Shown here: in pieces, positions 23,318 to 31,575 of the stretch
Position numbering within the stretch: the stretch's first letter is position 1
Layout: the number at the start of each line of letters is the position of its first letter
Source of the DNA: Burkholderiales bacterium RIFCSPHIGHO2_12_FULL_63_20
Lineage (GTDB): Bacteria > Pseudomonadota > Gammaproteobacteria > Burkholderiales > Burkholderiaceae_C
Direction: 5' to 3'
DNA length: 34,304 bases
Assembly (NCBI GenBank): GCA_001770775.1
Contig: MESA01000045.1
Location: 1 to 34,304 of the forward strand
The notes under the pieces: model-generated
What the model was told of the DNA's origin: nothing
Databases searched by the model: none
The model's input: only the letters and a program-made list of their open reading frames with translations
Program-made: the position numbers and the translations under genes

Positions 23318-23713
23318 ATGGCCATCGGCTGGCTCACGGTTTTGTCTCAGGTCCCCTGGACCGAGGTGATCAACAACGCCCCCAAGGTGGCCGATGGGGC
23401 CAAGAAGCTCTGGAAGTCGGTGTCTGGCAAGTCGAGCGTGGCGTCGACCCCGAAGAGTGCCTCCCAGGTGCCCGCTTCGGCCGAGGCTTTGTCACCCGTC
23501 GCCATGGAAGCCCGCATCCGCGAGCTGGAAGAGGTGGTGGGTGAATTGCACGCCCAGATGGTGGCGTCGTCTGAACTGATGAAGCAACTGGCCGAGCAAA
23601 ACACCCAACTGGTGCAGCGCATTGAGGCCAATCGTGTGCGCACGCTGTGGCTGGCGGCACTCAGCGTAGCCGGCCTGGTGATTGCCGTGGTGGCCTTGTC
23701 GAGTCAGGCCTAG
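23318..23713 (+). CDS. Coiled-coil protein with C-terminal membrane anchor
   Basis: This 131-residue protein has a Trp-containing N-terminal helix (about 1-36, PWTEVINNAPKVADGAKKLWKS), a Ser/Ala/Pro-rich linker (37-62), a coiled coil of about five heptads (64-105, ARIRELEEVVGELHAQMV onward) and a single C-terminal membrane segment (about 108-129) with virtually nothing after it, so it looks tail-anchored and mostly cytoplasmic. An optimal AGGAGGTG ribosome site sits 5 bp before the ATG. I do not recognise a named family. Position between DUF805 and DUF1508 genes suggests shared regulation. Confidence 0.75.
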   Translation: MAIGWLTVLSQVPWTEVINNAPKVADGAKKLWKSVSGKSSVASTPKSASQVPASAEALSPVAMEARIRELEEVVGELHAQMVASSELMKQLAEQNTQLVQRIEANRVRTLWLAALSVAGLVIAVVALSSQA

Positions 23714-23760
23714 TCTGGCAGAGTGTCTCGAGCGACGGTTTCAACTTCAGGAGATCCGAG

Positions 23761-24093
23761 ATGGCAGCGACGTTCGAGTTGAGCAAATGCAGTGATGGTC
23801 ATTTCCGCTTCGTGCTCAAGGGCGACAACGGTGAAACGGTTCTGACCAGTGAGTTGTATCAAACCAAGGCATCGGCTGAAAACGGCATTGCATCGGTCAA
23901 GAGCAACGTCGGCAAAGAGTCCCGTTACGAACGGCTGGTGGCGGCCAATGGCAAGCCTTACTTCAATTTGAAAGCCGCCAACGGTCAGGTCATCGGCAGC
24001 AGCCGCTTGTATGAGGTTGAAACCTCGCGTGAGGCGGTGATTGCCTCCACGCAGCTGCATGCAGCCCAGGCCGAGGTCAAGGACCTGACCTGA
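23761..24093 (+). CDS. DUF1508/YegP-family protein
   Basis: The 110-residue protein carries two tandem copies of the about 50-residue DUF1508 repeat: FELSKCSDGHFRFVLKGDNG with SELYQTKASAENGIASVK, and YFNLKAANGQVIGSSRLYEVETSREAVIAS. YegP-type proteins are small cytoplasmic beta-rich dimers of unknown function, often linked with stress. ATG 23761 has the ribosome site AGGAGATC at good spacing; the upstream extension of the open frame to 23647 overlaps the coiled-coil gene and is not used. Its 3' end overlaps the convergent diguanylate cyclase gene by 17 bp. Confidence 0.9.
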   Translation: MAATFELSKCSDGHFRFVLKGDNGETVLTSELYQTKASAENGIASVKSNVGKESRYERLVAANGKPYFNLKAANGQVIGSSRLYEVETSREAVIASTQLHAAQAEVKDLT

Positions 24094-25840
24094 CCTCGCT
24101 ACCGCCCTGCGTCGATGCAAAGCGCAGTTGGTTGCGGCCGCTTTGCTTGGCCAGGTACATGGCCTGATCGGCTGCGGCGATCAAGGCCGTCATGTCTGTG
24201 GCGTCATCGGGGAAGCAACTGATCCCGATGCTGCCGCCGCAGTTCAGCACGTGGCCTTGATAAACAACGGGCTGCTGCAGCGCCTCCACCATGCGTTGGG
24301 CGATCTGGGTGATTTCGGCACGGTTGTCCGCGCCATCGAGCAAGATGATGAACTCGTCGCCCCCCAGGCGTGCCACGGTATCGACTTCGCGCACGAGGAC
24401 GCTCATGCGCTGACTCATCATGTTCAGCACGTCATCTCCGGCGGCGTGGCCCAGGCTGTCGTTGATGTCCTTGAAATTGTCCAGGTCGACGAAGAGCAAG
24501 GCGAGCTGACTCTGATTGCGTCGCGCACGCGCGAGGGCCTGAGTGAGGCGGTCCATGAACAGTCGGCGGTTGGGCAGACCCGTGAGGGCATCGTGGCTGG
24601 CCAGCCTGTCCAGTTCCTGTTGTTTGAGCGCCAGCGAGGCGAACTGGCCACTGATTTGAGTCTGCATTTCCGCCATGGCGCGGGCCAGGGTGCCGAATTC
24701 ATCGTGGCGCGTTACCGGCAAAGGCAAAGGGGCGTCGTGCGACCCATGGCCAAATTCGCGCAGTGCACGCAGCAGTTGTTGCAAGGGGTTGGACAGCCGG
24801 CGCGCGAGCAGGGCGGCCAGCACGATTGCCAAGGCACTGAAAGCCAGCACGATGCGCAGGCTGGTGCGTCCCAGTTGGTCGGCATCGGCCAGCACGGCAC
24901 GCAGTGGTTGGCCCAAGCCGATGACGAAACCCTCCTCGTTGTGCAGCCCAACGATGGGTTGGCGCACGAAGGCGGCCACCAGGGCGCGCTCGGGCGTGTC
25001 GGCGGCCTGCAGGGTCACCAGTTGTTGGGCGCCGTCCTCGACTTGTTCACCGATCAGCTTGCGGGTGTCAGGGAAGGCGTCTTGCACCAGCGCGCGTTGG
25101 CCGCGGTCAAAGGCGAAGGCCAGTGTGGGGTCGGGGTGGATGAGGAAGTCGCCCTGGCTGTTGCTCAGGTACAGGCTCAAGGTGGCAGGCAGGTCGGCCG
25201 CGAGTTGCTTGAACAGTCGGTCCAGGTCAATGTTGACCACGATCAGCCCCAGCACTTTGTCCTGCGCGTCATGGACGGGGGTGGCCACTTGCAGCGAGGG
25301 GCGATGCTGGCCCGCGTGGGCGCCCAGTTCGTGATTGATGCTGGCGCGGGATACGTACACCGCGCCTGGCGGCAGCCGCAGCGTTTCGATCACGTAGGGG
25401 TAGTGCCCCTTCTCCTGCAGATCTTCTTCGAAGATGCGGGCCAGCCCTTCTTCACTGCGGTCCACGCGCACGCGCTCGGCGCCGTGGTCGGTTGCGGCGA
25501 TCAGGCGCATCTGAAAGTATTCAGGGTGGGTGCGCAAAATGGTGTCAAACAGCGCGGCCATGGTGTTGCCGCGATGGTTGGGAGGTTGGCTGTCCCACGT
25601 TTGAAGCAAGCCCAAGGTACCCGGGTGATGGGCCACCATCAGCACGTCGCGGCTGGCGTTGTCCAATCCCACGCTGAGCTGGCGTGCCAGCACCCGCGTC
25701 GCGGTCAACAGGCGCTGCTCGGCCGCTGATTGCAGCAGCGCCCGGCTTTCGGTGTAGCCGTAGTAGCCTGTCAGGCCAGAGGCCAGCACCCCAATCAGCG
25801 CCATGGCAATGCCGGTGCGCCAGACGATACCGAGCTTCAT
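24077..25840 (-). CDS. Membrane diguanylate cyclase with Cache sensor and HAMP
   Basis: From ATG 25840 the protein has 587 residues: membrane segment (about 7-28), a large periplasmic dCache-like sensor (about 30-310, with HPEYFQMRLI, VATPVHDAQDKVLGLIVVNIDLD), a second membrane segment (about 325-350), HAMP (to about 400), a short coiled coil and a GGDEF domain. The active site ARLGGDEFIILLDG is canonical and the inhibitory RxxD site (REVD) sits five residues before it, so it should make c-di-GMP and be product-inhibited. No EAL domain follows. Its ATG overlaps the stop of the binding-protein gene (ATGA), so the two are translationally coupled and probably form a sensory pair. Confidence 0.93.
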   Translation of the reverse strand: MKLGIVWRTGIAMALIGVLASGLTGYYGYTESRALLQSAAEQRLLTATRVLARQLSVGLDNASRDVLMVAHHPGTLGLLQTWDSQPPNHRGNTMAALFDTILRTHPEYFQMRLIAATDHGAERVRVDRSEEGLARIFEEDLQEKGHYPYVIETLRLPPGAVYVSRASINHELGAHAGQHRPSLQVATPVHDAQDKVLGLIVVNIDLDRLFKQLAADLPATLSLYLSNSQGDFLIHPDPTLAFAFDRGQRALVQDAFPDTRKLIGEQVEDGAQQLVTLQAADTPERALVAAFVRQPIVGLHNEEGFVIGLGQPLRAVLADADQLGRTSLRIVLAFSALAIVLAALLARRLSNPLQQLLRALREFGHGSHDAPLPLPVTRHDEFGTLARAMAEMQTQISGQFASLALKQQELDRLASHDALTGLPNRRLFMDRLTQALARARRNQSQLALLFVDLDNFKDINDSLGHAAGDDVLNMMSQRMSVLVREVDTVARLGGDEFIILLDGADNRAEITQIAQRMVEALQQPVVYQGHVLNCGGSIGISCFPDDATDMTALIAAADQAMYLAKQSGRNQLRFASTQGGSEVRSGP

Positions 25841-26958
25841 GGTGCCAGCACCTTGCTCAGGCTGGCACCCGAATGAATGCGCGCCCACAGTTGTTCCCGC
25901 CGTGCGGCATCTTCCACGGGTTGCAGCCAGATGAAGTTCCCGCTGCTGGTGCTCTGGTCGATGGGACTCACGGTGTTGGCCAAGCCCTGACGGGTGACAA
26001 GCAGGCCGCTGGCGGTGTCACCGAGCAGGTGGTTGATCCAGGCGTGGGCCAGGGGCACATTGCGTGCGTTGCGGGGAATGGCCCAGCAGTCCAGCCAGGC
26101 GAGGGCGCCTTCACGCGGGATGACGTAGCCCACGTTGACCCCGGCGGCGCGCAGCAGATGCACCTGTTGCATGCCGTAGTTGGCAAACATGAGTGCGGCC
26201 TTGTGACGCAGGAACAGGCGCACCGACTCCTCAGGCTGGGTGTAAAAGCCCAGCGCGTTGCGACGCAGATCGATCAGTTTGGCCACGGCGGCCTGGGTGC
26301 CCTCCTGTGGGATGCGGAAGGGGGCAGGCAGCCCCAGCACCTGTGCCGCCAGCGAGAAACTGTGGGTGCCGCCGTTGTACGCAATCACCTTGCCGTGCCA
26401 TTGCGGGTCCCACAGCGCATTGAGGGAGTCTGGAGCGATGGAGACCTGCTGCTTGTCATAGATCAGTCCCATGGCTGAGTAGGTGAACGGGATGGCGTAC
26501 ACCTGCTCGCCTTTGGCCGTGCGGCGCACCAGGCCGGGAATGGCGGCAACCTGCCGACAACGCGGCTGCTGGCGTTCGGTGCTGGGAATAAGGTTGGTGT
26601 TGATGGGCTGAACGCGGTTGCTGGCCTCGTAGCGCTGCAGCTCGGCGGTGTTGACCGCGAAGACGTCAAACGCGGGGCCGCTGGGGGCGGTGACTTTTTG
26701 CCAGAGCACCTCGTCGGTGTCGACGATGGTGAGCTCGACCCGGGTACGGGTGCGGGCCTCGAATTCCTTGACCACTTCGGGCTCGGCATAGCCGGGCCAG
26801 GCCAGTACGCGCAGCACCGGCGTGTCTGAGTCAGCTCGCGCCATGTGAGGCAGAGACGTCAGCAGGGGGAGGCACAGGGCCATCCCGAGGCGCAACAGCG
26901 AACGGCGCAATTGGACGAGTCTCCGTGAGAGGGCGTGGGGACAGACGAGTGTCCGCAT
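25837..26958 (-). CDS. Polyamine-type periplasmic binding protein
   Basis: From ATG 26958 the product has 373 residues with a signal peptide (RRSLLRLGMALCLPLLTSL, cleavage after ARA near residue 42). The mature part follows the PotD/PotF pattern: LRVLAWPGYAEPEVVKEFEART, DVFAVNTAELQRYE, YAIPFTYSAMGLIYDKQQV, LWDPQWHGKVIAYNGG, EGALAWLDCWAIPRNARN and AHAWINHLLGD. It would bind a polyamine or related cation in the periplasm. No ABC permease or ATPase is adjacent; instead a membrane diguanylate cyclase follows with an ATGA overlap. That favours a sensing role like NspS of Vibrio, over transport. The upstream part of the open frame to 27111 overlaps the divergent gene and is rejected. Confidence 0.88.
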   Translation of the reverse strand: MRTLVCPHALSRRLVQLRRSLLRLGMALCLPLLTSLPHMARADSDTPVLRVLAWPGYAEPEVVKEFEARTRTRVELTIVDTDEVLWQKVTAPSGPAFDVFAVNTAELQRYEASNRVQPINTNLIPSTERQQPRCRQVAAIPGLVRRTAKGEQVYAIPFTYSAMGLIYDKQQVSIAPDSLNALWDPQWHGKVIAYNGGTHSFSLAAQVLGLPAPFRIPQEGTQAAVAKLIDLRRNALGFYTQPEESVRLFLRHKAALMFANYGMQQVHLLRAAGVNVGYVIPREGALAWLDCWAIPRNARNVPLAHAWINHLLGDTASGLLVTRQGLANTVSPIDQSTSSGNFIWLQPVEDAARREQLWARIHSGASLSKVLAP

Positions 26959-27100
26959 GTCCGATTTCTGGAATATACCGGGAAGGCGTGGATCTGTGAG
27001 CAAAAGGACAAAGCGGACATTCCCTGTGTGCGCCATGTGCACAGGCAGCGGGCACCGAGAGGCGTAGACTTGGTGTTGTCCCTTGCCCGTTTTCGCGCTC
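26959..27100. other. Divergent promoter region
   Basis: This 142-bp gap must hold the promoters of both the binding-protein/cyclase unit and the ferric-reductase unit. TGGAATATACCG near 26970-26981 is the most AT-rich point. I could not fix a confident operator. Confidence 0.35.
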
Positions 27101-28432
27101 ATGAAACACATTCAGCTCACCCTGATCGGGTTGATTCTTCTTCTGTCCGGTTTGTGGATGGCGGCGGACACGGTTTGGTCCGATGCGTTTGCCATCTTCA
27201 ACTTCCGCACCTCGATGCTCAACTACACCGGCATCCTGGCGATCGGTGCCATGAGCGTGGGCATGTTGCTGGCGCTGAGACCACGGGGCCGCATCGAAAC
27301 CTTCCTGGGCGGGCTCGACAAGTCGTACCGGCTGCACAAGTGGCTGGGCATCACCGCGCTGGTGACGGCCATCGCGCACTGGTTGTGGGTGGAGGGCGTG
27401 AAGTGGGCCGTGGGCTGGGGTTGGCTGGTCAAGCCGGCTCGCAAGGGGGCGCGCCCGGTGTACGAGGGGCTACAGGGTTGGTTGGCGGGACAGCGCGGCT
27501 TGGCCGAAGATGTGGGTGAGTGGGCGTTTTATGCGGCCCTGGTGCTGATCGGGCTGGCCTTGATCAAGCGCTTTCCGTATCGCTATTTCTTCAAAACGCA
27601 CCGCTGGCTGGCGGTGGTCTATCTGGTGCTGGTGTACCACTCGGCCGTGCTGATGAAGTTCAGCTACTGGACGCAGGGCATCGGGCCGGTGATGGCCGTG
27701 CTGTTGGCTGGTGGCACGGTGGCCGCGTTCGTCAGCCTGACGCGCCGTGTGGGCCAGACCCGCCGCGCGGTGGCGGTGGTGGACGAGGTGGAGTACCACG
27801 CCGACAACCGGGTGCTGCGGGTGGCCGTGAGCCTGCAGAGCCGTTGGTCGGGGCATCAGGCTGGACAGTTTGCGTTTGTCACGCTGGACCCGCGCGAGGG
27901 CCCGCACCCGTTCACGATGTCGTCGGCCTGGAAGGGCGACGGCAAGATGTTCTTCCTCATCAAGGCACTGGGTGACTACACGAACACCTTGCCTGCCACC
28001 GTGAAAGTGGGCGATGCGGCTCAGGTGGAGGGGCCTTACGGGCGCTTCTCGTTCAGGGGACGTCACCCGCGTCAGATCTGGGTTGCTGGCGGCATTGGCA
28101 TCACGCCGTTCATTGCCCGCATGCAGGCCCTGTGCGAGCAGCCCGATGGCAAGGCCATCGACCTGTTCTACAGCACGAGTGCGCCCGATGCAGAGTTCAT
28201 CCGCCGTCTGCGCCAGCGGGCCGAGCAGGCCGGGGTGACGCTGCACGTGGTGATCGCGGCCGAGCAGGGGCGCCTGACGCCGCAGCGCATGCGCGAGCTG
28301 GTGCCGGCCTGGGCTGAGGCCAGCGTCTGGTTCTGCGGGCCGGCGGGCTTTGGCCAGGCGCTGCGTGAGGACTGGGTGGCACAAGGTCGGTCGCCAGACG
28401 ACTTCCACCAGGAACTGTTCGAGATGCGTTGA
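27101..28432 (+). CDS. Ferric-reductase-like membrane flavoprotein
   Basis: The 443-residue protein has an N-terminal ferric-reductase-like heme-binding membrane domain with about six segments (residues 5-215) and a cytoplasmic FAD/NAD(P)H reductase part. Histidines placed like heme ligands are in LHKWLGI, AIAHWLW, KTHRWLAVVY and VYHSAVL. The reductase part has HPFTMSSAW for FAD, GPYGRFSF, VAGGIGITPFIARM for NAD(P)H and FCGPAGFGQAL near the end. It would carry electrons from NAD(P)H across the membrane to a periplasmic acceptor such as ferric iron or oxygen. ATG 27101 sits right before the first hydrophobic stretch. LrgA- and LrgB-like genes follow 15 bp on, suggesting one operon. Confidence 0.9.
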   Translation: MKHIQLTLIGLILLLSGLWMAADTVWSDAFAIFNFRTSMLNYTGILAIGAMSVGMLLALRPRGRIETFLGGLDKSYRLHKWLGITALVTAIAHWLWVEGVKWAVGWGWLVKPARKGARPVYEGLQGWLAGQRGLAEDVGEWAFYAALVLIGLALIKRFPYRYFFKTHRWLAVVYLVLVYHSAVLMKFSYWTQGIGPVMAVLLAGGTVAAFVSLTRRVGQTRRAVAVVDEVEYHADNRVLRVAVSLQSRWSGHQAGQFAFVTLDPREGPHPFTMSSAWKGDGKMFFLIKALGDYTNTLPATVKVGDAAQVEGPYGRFSFRGRHPRQIWVAGGIGITPFIARMQALCEQPDGKAIDLFYSTSAPDAEFIRRLRQRAEQAGVTLHVVIAAEQGRLTPQRMRELVPAWAEASVWFCGPAGFGQALREDWVAQGRSPDDFHQELFEMR

Positions 28433-28447
28433 GCGGGGTGTGACGAG

Positions 28448-28807
28448 ATGATCCAGGGAATGGCGCTGCTGGTGGGCGGGCAGTTGATGGGTGAGGCCGC
28501 GGTGGCGGTGACTGGGCTGCCGGTGCCCGGCTCGGTGGTGGGCATGGTGCTGGTGCTGTTGGCCTTGCTGGCCAAAAAGGGGCACTTGCCGGAGTTGCGT
28601 CGAGCGGGCTCGACCATGTTGTTGCTGGTGCCGCTGCTGCTGGTGCCCGTCAGCGTCGGCATCATGGAGCAGGCCGATTTGCTGCAGGCCAACTGGTGGC
28701 CGCTGACCGTGGCTCTGCTGGTGAGCATCGTGGCGGGCATGGTGGCCACGGGTCTGACCATCCGCTGGTTGCGGCGCTTCGACGGAAAGCAGGCTGGCGA
28801 TGTATGA
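28448..28807 (+). CDS. CidA/LrgA-family holin-like membrane protein
   Basis: The 119-residue protein has four membrane segments and the family hallmarks: LLVGGQLMGEAAVAVTGLPVPGSVVGM near the start (lPVPGSVxGM) and MLLLVPLLLVPVSVGIMEQ in the middle. CidA/LrgA proteins were described as holin-like and, with the LrgB partner, take part in pyruvate or murein-precursor-linked export and cell lysis control. The next gene overlaps by 8 bp and is the matching LrgB protein. No LytTR or LysR regulator is adjacent; instead the pair lies behind the ferric-reductase-like gene. Confidence 0.93.
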   Translation: MIQGMALLVGGQLMGEAAVAVTGLPVPGSVVGMVLVLLALLAKKGHLPELRRAGSTMLLLVPLLLVPVSVGIMEQADLLQANWWPLTVALLVSIVAGMVATGLTIRWLRRFDGKQAGDV

Positions 28808-29531
28808 GCTGTCGTCGCTGTGGCAGCAGGCCGCTTCGGCGGTGCTGCAGCATCAACTGTTTCCGCTGTTCCTGACGCTGTCGGCCTACGCAGTGGCCAC
28901 CTGGCTGTACCGCCAGGCGGGGCAGTCGCCCTTCGTGCACCCGCTGGTGCTGTCAGTGGCGATGGTCATCGTGGCGTTGAAAGGCTTGGGCATCTCGTAC
29001 GCCCACTACTTCGAGTCCACGAAGTTCCTGCACTGGCTGCTCGGCCTGTCCATCGTGTCCCTTGCCATCCCGCTTTACACAGAGTTGCAGCATGTGGGGG
29101 CCCGCTGGCGCAGCACCTTGGCGGCCATTGCGGTGGGCGGCGTGGTCAGTGTCGTCACGGCCATGCTGATGGCTCACTGGCTGGGCGGCAGCCGTGAACT
29201 GGTGCTGGCCTTGAGCACCAAATCGGTGACCACTGCGCTGGCGACCGTGTTGGCGCACGAAGTGGGCGCGAATGTGGCACTGGCTGCCACCATTGTGCTG
29301 GTGACGGGCTTGCTGGGGGCCGTGGTGGGGCCGTGGTTGTTGACCCGCTTGCTGCCGGGCGACGACGCCGCGCTGGGCACGGCACTGGGCACCTGCGCGC
29401 ACGCCATTGGCACCTCGCGGGCCTTGCAGATCGGGGAAACCTGCGGGGCGTTTTCGGCCCTGGCCATGGGCCTCAATGGTTTATTGACGGCGTTGTTGTT
29501 GCCGCTGCTGCTGGCTTGGTGGGGGGGGTGA
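28800..29531 (+). CDS. LrgB/CidB-family membrane protein
   Basis: A 243-residue hydrophobic protein with six to seven membrane segments. The diagnostic LALSTKSVTTALATVLAHEVGANVALAA (about 136-163) matches the PKSVTTPxA motif of LrgB, and GTALGTCAHAIGTSRALQIGETCGAFSALAMGLNGLLTALLLP matches the conserved C-terminus. It overlaps the LrgA-like gene by 8 bp, the usual arrangement of this two-protein system. It ends about 105 bp before the hybrid kinase gene. Confidence 0.95.
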   Translation: MYELSSLWQQAASAVLQHQLFPLFLTLSAYAVATWLYRQAGQSPFVHPLVLSVAMVIVALKGLGISYAHYFESTKFLHWLLGLSIVSLAIPLYTELQHVGARWRSTLAAIAVGGVVSVVTAMLMAHWLGGSRELVLALSTKSVTTALATVLAHEVGANVALAATIVLVTGLLGAVVGPWLLTRLLPGDDAALGTALGTCAHAIGTSRALQIGETCGAFSALAMGLNGLLTALLLPLLLAWWGG

Positions 29532-29636
29532 GGGGCAACACGCCGACCTGCGGGGTTGACACGCACTGTTACGCCCGGCGGCAGGGTTCGTGATGTTTAA
29601 TCAGGCATCTACTGCGTCCATATCCTGCCTTCATCC

Positions 29637-31550
29637 GTGTCCTTGCACCATTCGCCGTACCAGACTGCTTTCGACCTCTCGCCAGCAGCACAGGTGATCA
29701 TGGATCACCGGGGTTGCATCGACGATGTCAATCAGCTCGCCTGTACGTCGCTGGGGTATGCACGGTCGACCTTGCTCGGGCAGCGTCTGGCGGATCTGGT
29801 CCACGTCGATGAGCAGCCGGTTCTGTTCGGCGCCATCGAAGACAGTGCGCGCACGCTGATGCCGTTCGAGATGGACTGCCGAGTGCAGTCGCCGGTTCAC
29901 GGGCTGCGCTGGTTTGCGGTGCAGGCCCGGGCGCATCAGCTCGAAGATGGGCGACTGCGCTGGTTCTGTGTGTTCAACGACATCACCGATCGCAAGCGGC
30001 ATGCCGCGTGGCTGAACGAGCGCAACGGGCTGCTCACGGCCTTGTCGCACAACCTGCCGGGCATGATCTATGTGTTCCGTGAAGGCCCCGATGTGGCGGG
30101 GCACCTCGACTTTGTCAGCGAAGGTGTGCGCGAGATGTTTGGCGCCACGCCAGAGCAGGCCCTGGCTTCACCCTGGGTCCTGTACAACCGCGTGATGCCG
30201 GAGGATCTGGCCCGGTTCTTTCAGCAGCGCGATGAGGCCATCTCCGGCTCCGTGCGGCTGCACAGCGAGTTCCGCGTGCTCAATGCGCAGGGCGAGTGGC
30301 GCTGGTGCGCGGCCGACTCGATCTCGGGTTTCGACGCCGAAGGCCAGGAGGTACGCTGCGGCTACATCGCCGACATCACCGAGCACAAGCTGTATCAGGA
30401 GGCCTGCGTGGCGGCTGAAACCGCCCAGCGCGCCAGCCAGGCCAAGTCTGAATTTCTCTCGCGCATGAGCCACGAGCTGCGCACCCCCCTGAATGCCGTC
30501 ATCGGTTTCGCGCAGTTGCTGCGCCTGGATGCGCAATCGCCCCTGCAAGATGATCAATTGCGCAAGGTGCGCCTGATCGAGCGGGCAGGGGGGCATTTGC
30601 TGGCGGTGATCAGTGATGTGCTGGACCTGTCTCGCATCGAGGCGGGGGACTTGCCCATGTCGCAGGAATCCTTGCAACTGGCGACCGTGCTACAGGACGC
30701 CGTGAGCATGGTCAGCGAAGCGGCCGAGCAGGCTCAGGTGGACCTGGCCGTGCCGACGCTGCCGCTGGATGTGGCCGTGCATGCCGATCGGGTGCGATTG
30801 CGTCAGGTGCTGGTCAACCTGTTGAGCAACGCCATCAAGTACAACCACGCCGGTGGTTTCGTGCGCGTTCATGCCTGGCATGACGCGGGCAGGGTGCATT
30901 GTTCGGTGTCTGATTCTGGCGCCGGCATGACGCCCGAGCAGCAGGCGCAGCTGTTCGAGCCTTTCAATCGCCTGGGAGCGGAGCAAACCGGCATCGATGG
31001 CACCGGCATTGGCCTGGTCATTGTCCAGCGGCTGGTGGCGTTGATGAACGGACAGTTGTCGGTCGAGAGCCAGCGCGGTGTGGGCAGTGTCTTCACGGTC
31101 AGTCTGCCCGCGACCGACACCGCAGAATCGTCCGGCTTTGCGGCCTTGGACGATTGGCCCATGCCGTCATCTCAGGCCAAGATCGTCTATGCCGAAGACA
31201 ACGAGGTCAATGTGCAGTTGGTGAGTCAGATCCTGGCTTTGCGACCGGCCTGGACCTTGAAGGTGGCGCACAGCGGCCAGGAGGCGCTGGCGCTGATCAG
31301 CGCCGAGCAGCCTGACCTGCTGCTACTGGACATGCACCTGGGCGACATGACGGGGTTCGAGCTCGATGACGCGCTGCAGGCCAATCCGCGTACACGCGGC
31401 ATCCCCCGTGTGGCCTTGTCTGCAGACGCCATGCCCGATCGCGTGCATGCGGCCCAGGCCCGGGGTTTCAGCGCCTACCTGACCAAGCCCCTGGATGTGG
31501 TGGCCTTGTTGCGCTGCCTGGACGAATTGTTAGGCGGGGCAGGCGACTGA
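29637..31550 (+). CDS. Hybrid sensor histidine kinase, PAS-PAS-HisKA-HATPase-REC
   Basis: The 637-residue protein has no membrane segment, so it senses inside the cell. Domains: PAS 1 (about 7-118), PAS 2 with a PAC-like end (about 130-252), HisKA with phosphoacceptor His279 in SRMSHELRTPLN, HATPase (about 385-490) with N-box NLLSNAIKYN, DSGAGM, GTGIGLVIVQRL, and a C-terminal receiver (515-632) with acidic pair 520-521, phosphoacceptor Asp565 in LLLLDMHLGD and Lys617 in YLTKP. The start is GTG 29637; no ATG occurs before PAS 1. No output domain or separate Hpt is fused, so signalling probably proceeds by phosphorelay to a partner elsewhere. The stop codon lies inside the hairpin shared with the convergent chemoreceptor gene. 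Confidence 0.93.
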   Translation: MSLHHSPYQTAFDLSPAAQVIMDHRGCIDDVNQLACTSLGYARSTLLGQRLADLVHVDEQPVLFGAIEDSARTLMPFEMDCRVQSPVHGLRWFAVQARAHQLEDGRLRWFCVFNDITDRKRHAAWLNERNGLLTALSHNLPGMIYVFREGPDVAGHLDFVSEGVREMFGATPEQALASPWVLYNRVMPEDLARFFQQRDEAISGSVRLHSEFRVLNAQGEWRWCAADSISGFDAEGQEVRCGYIADITEHKLYQEACVAAETAQRASQAKSEFLSRMSHELRTPLNAVIGFAQLLRLDAQSPLQDDQLRKVRLIERAGGHLLAVISDVLDLSRIEAGDLPMSQESLQLATVLQDAVSMVSEAAEQAQVDLAVPTLPLDVAVHADRVRLRQVLVNLLSNAIKYNHAGGFVRVHAWHDAGRVHCSVSDSGAGMTPEQQAQLFEPFNRLGAEQTGIDGTGIGLVIVQRLVALMNGQLSVESQRGVGSVFTVSLPATDTAESSGFAALDDWPMPSSQAKIVYAEDNEVNVQLVSQILALRPAWTLKVAHSGQEALALISAEQPDLLLLDMHLGDMTGFELDDALQANPRTRGIPRVALSADAMPDRVHAAQARGFSAYLTKPLDVVALLRCLDELLGGAGD

Positions 31551-31560
31551 GGCGCCTGCC
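31538..31560. terminator. Hairpin between convergent kinase and chemoreceptor genes
   Basis: GGCAGGCG (31538-31545) pairs perfectly with CGCCTGCC (31553-31560) across a 7-nt loop containing the kinase stop codon. It lies between convergent gene ends and may end transcription from both sides; no strong T-tract is present. Confidence 0.5.
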
Positions 31561-31575
31561 GCCCTTCGGCCTGAA

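Noticed and set aside
24128..25729. 533-codon plus-strand open frame
   Set aside because: It is exactly antisense to the diguanylate cyclase gene, is rich in His, Gln and Gly from reversed GC-rich codons, and has no domain.
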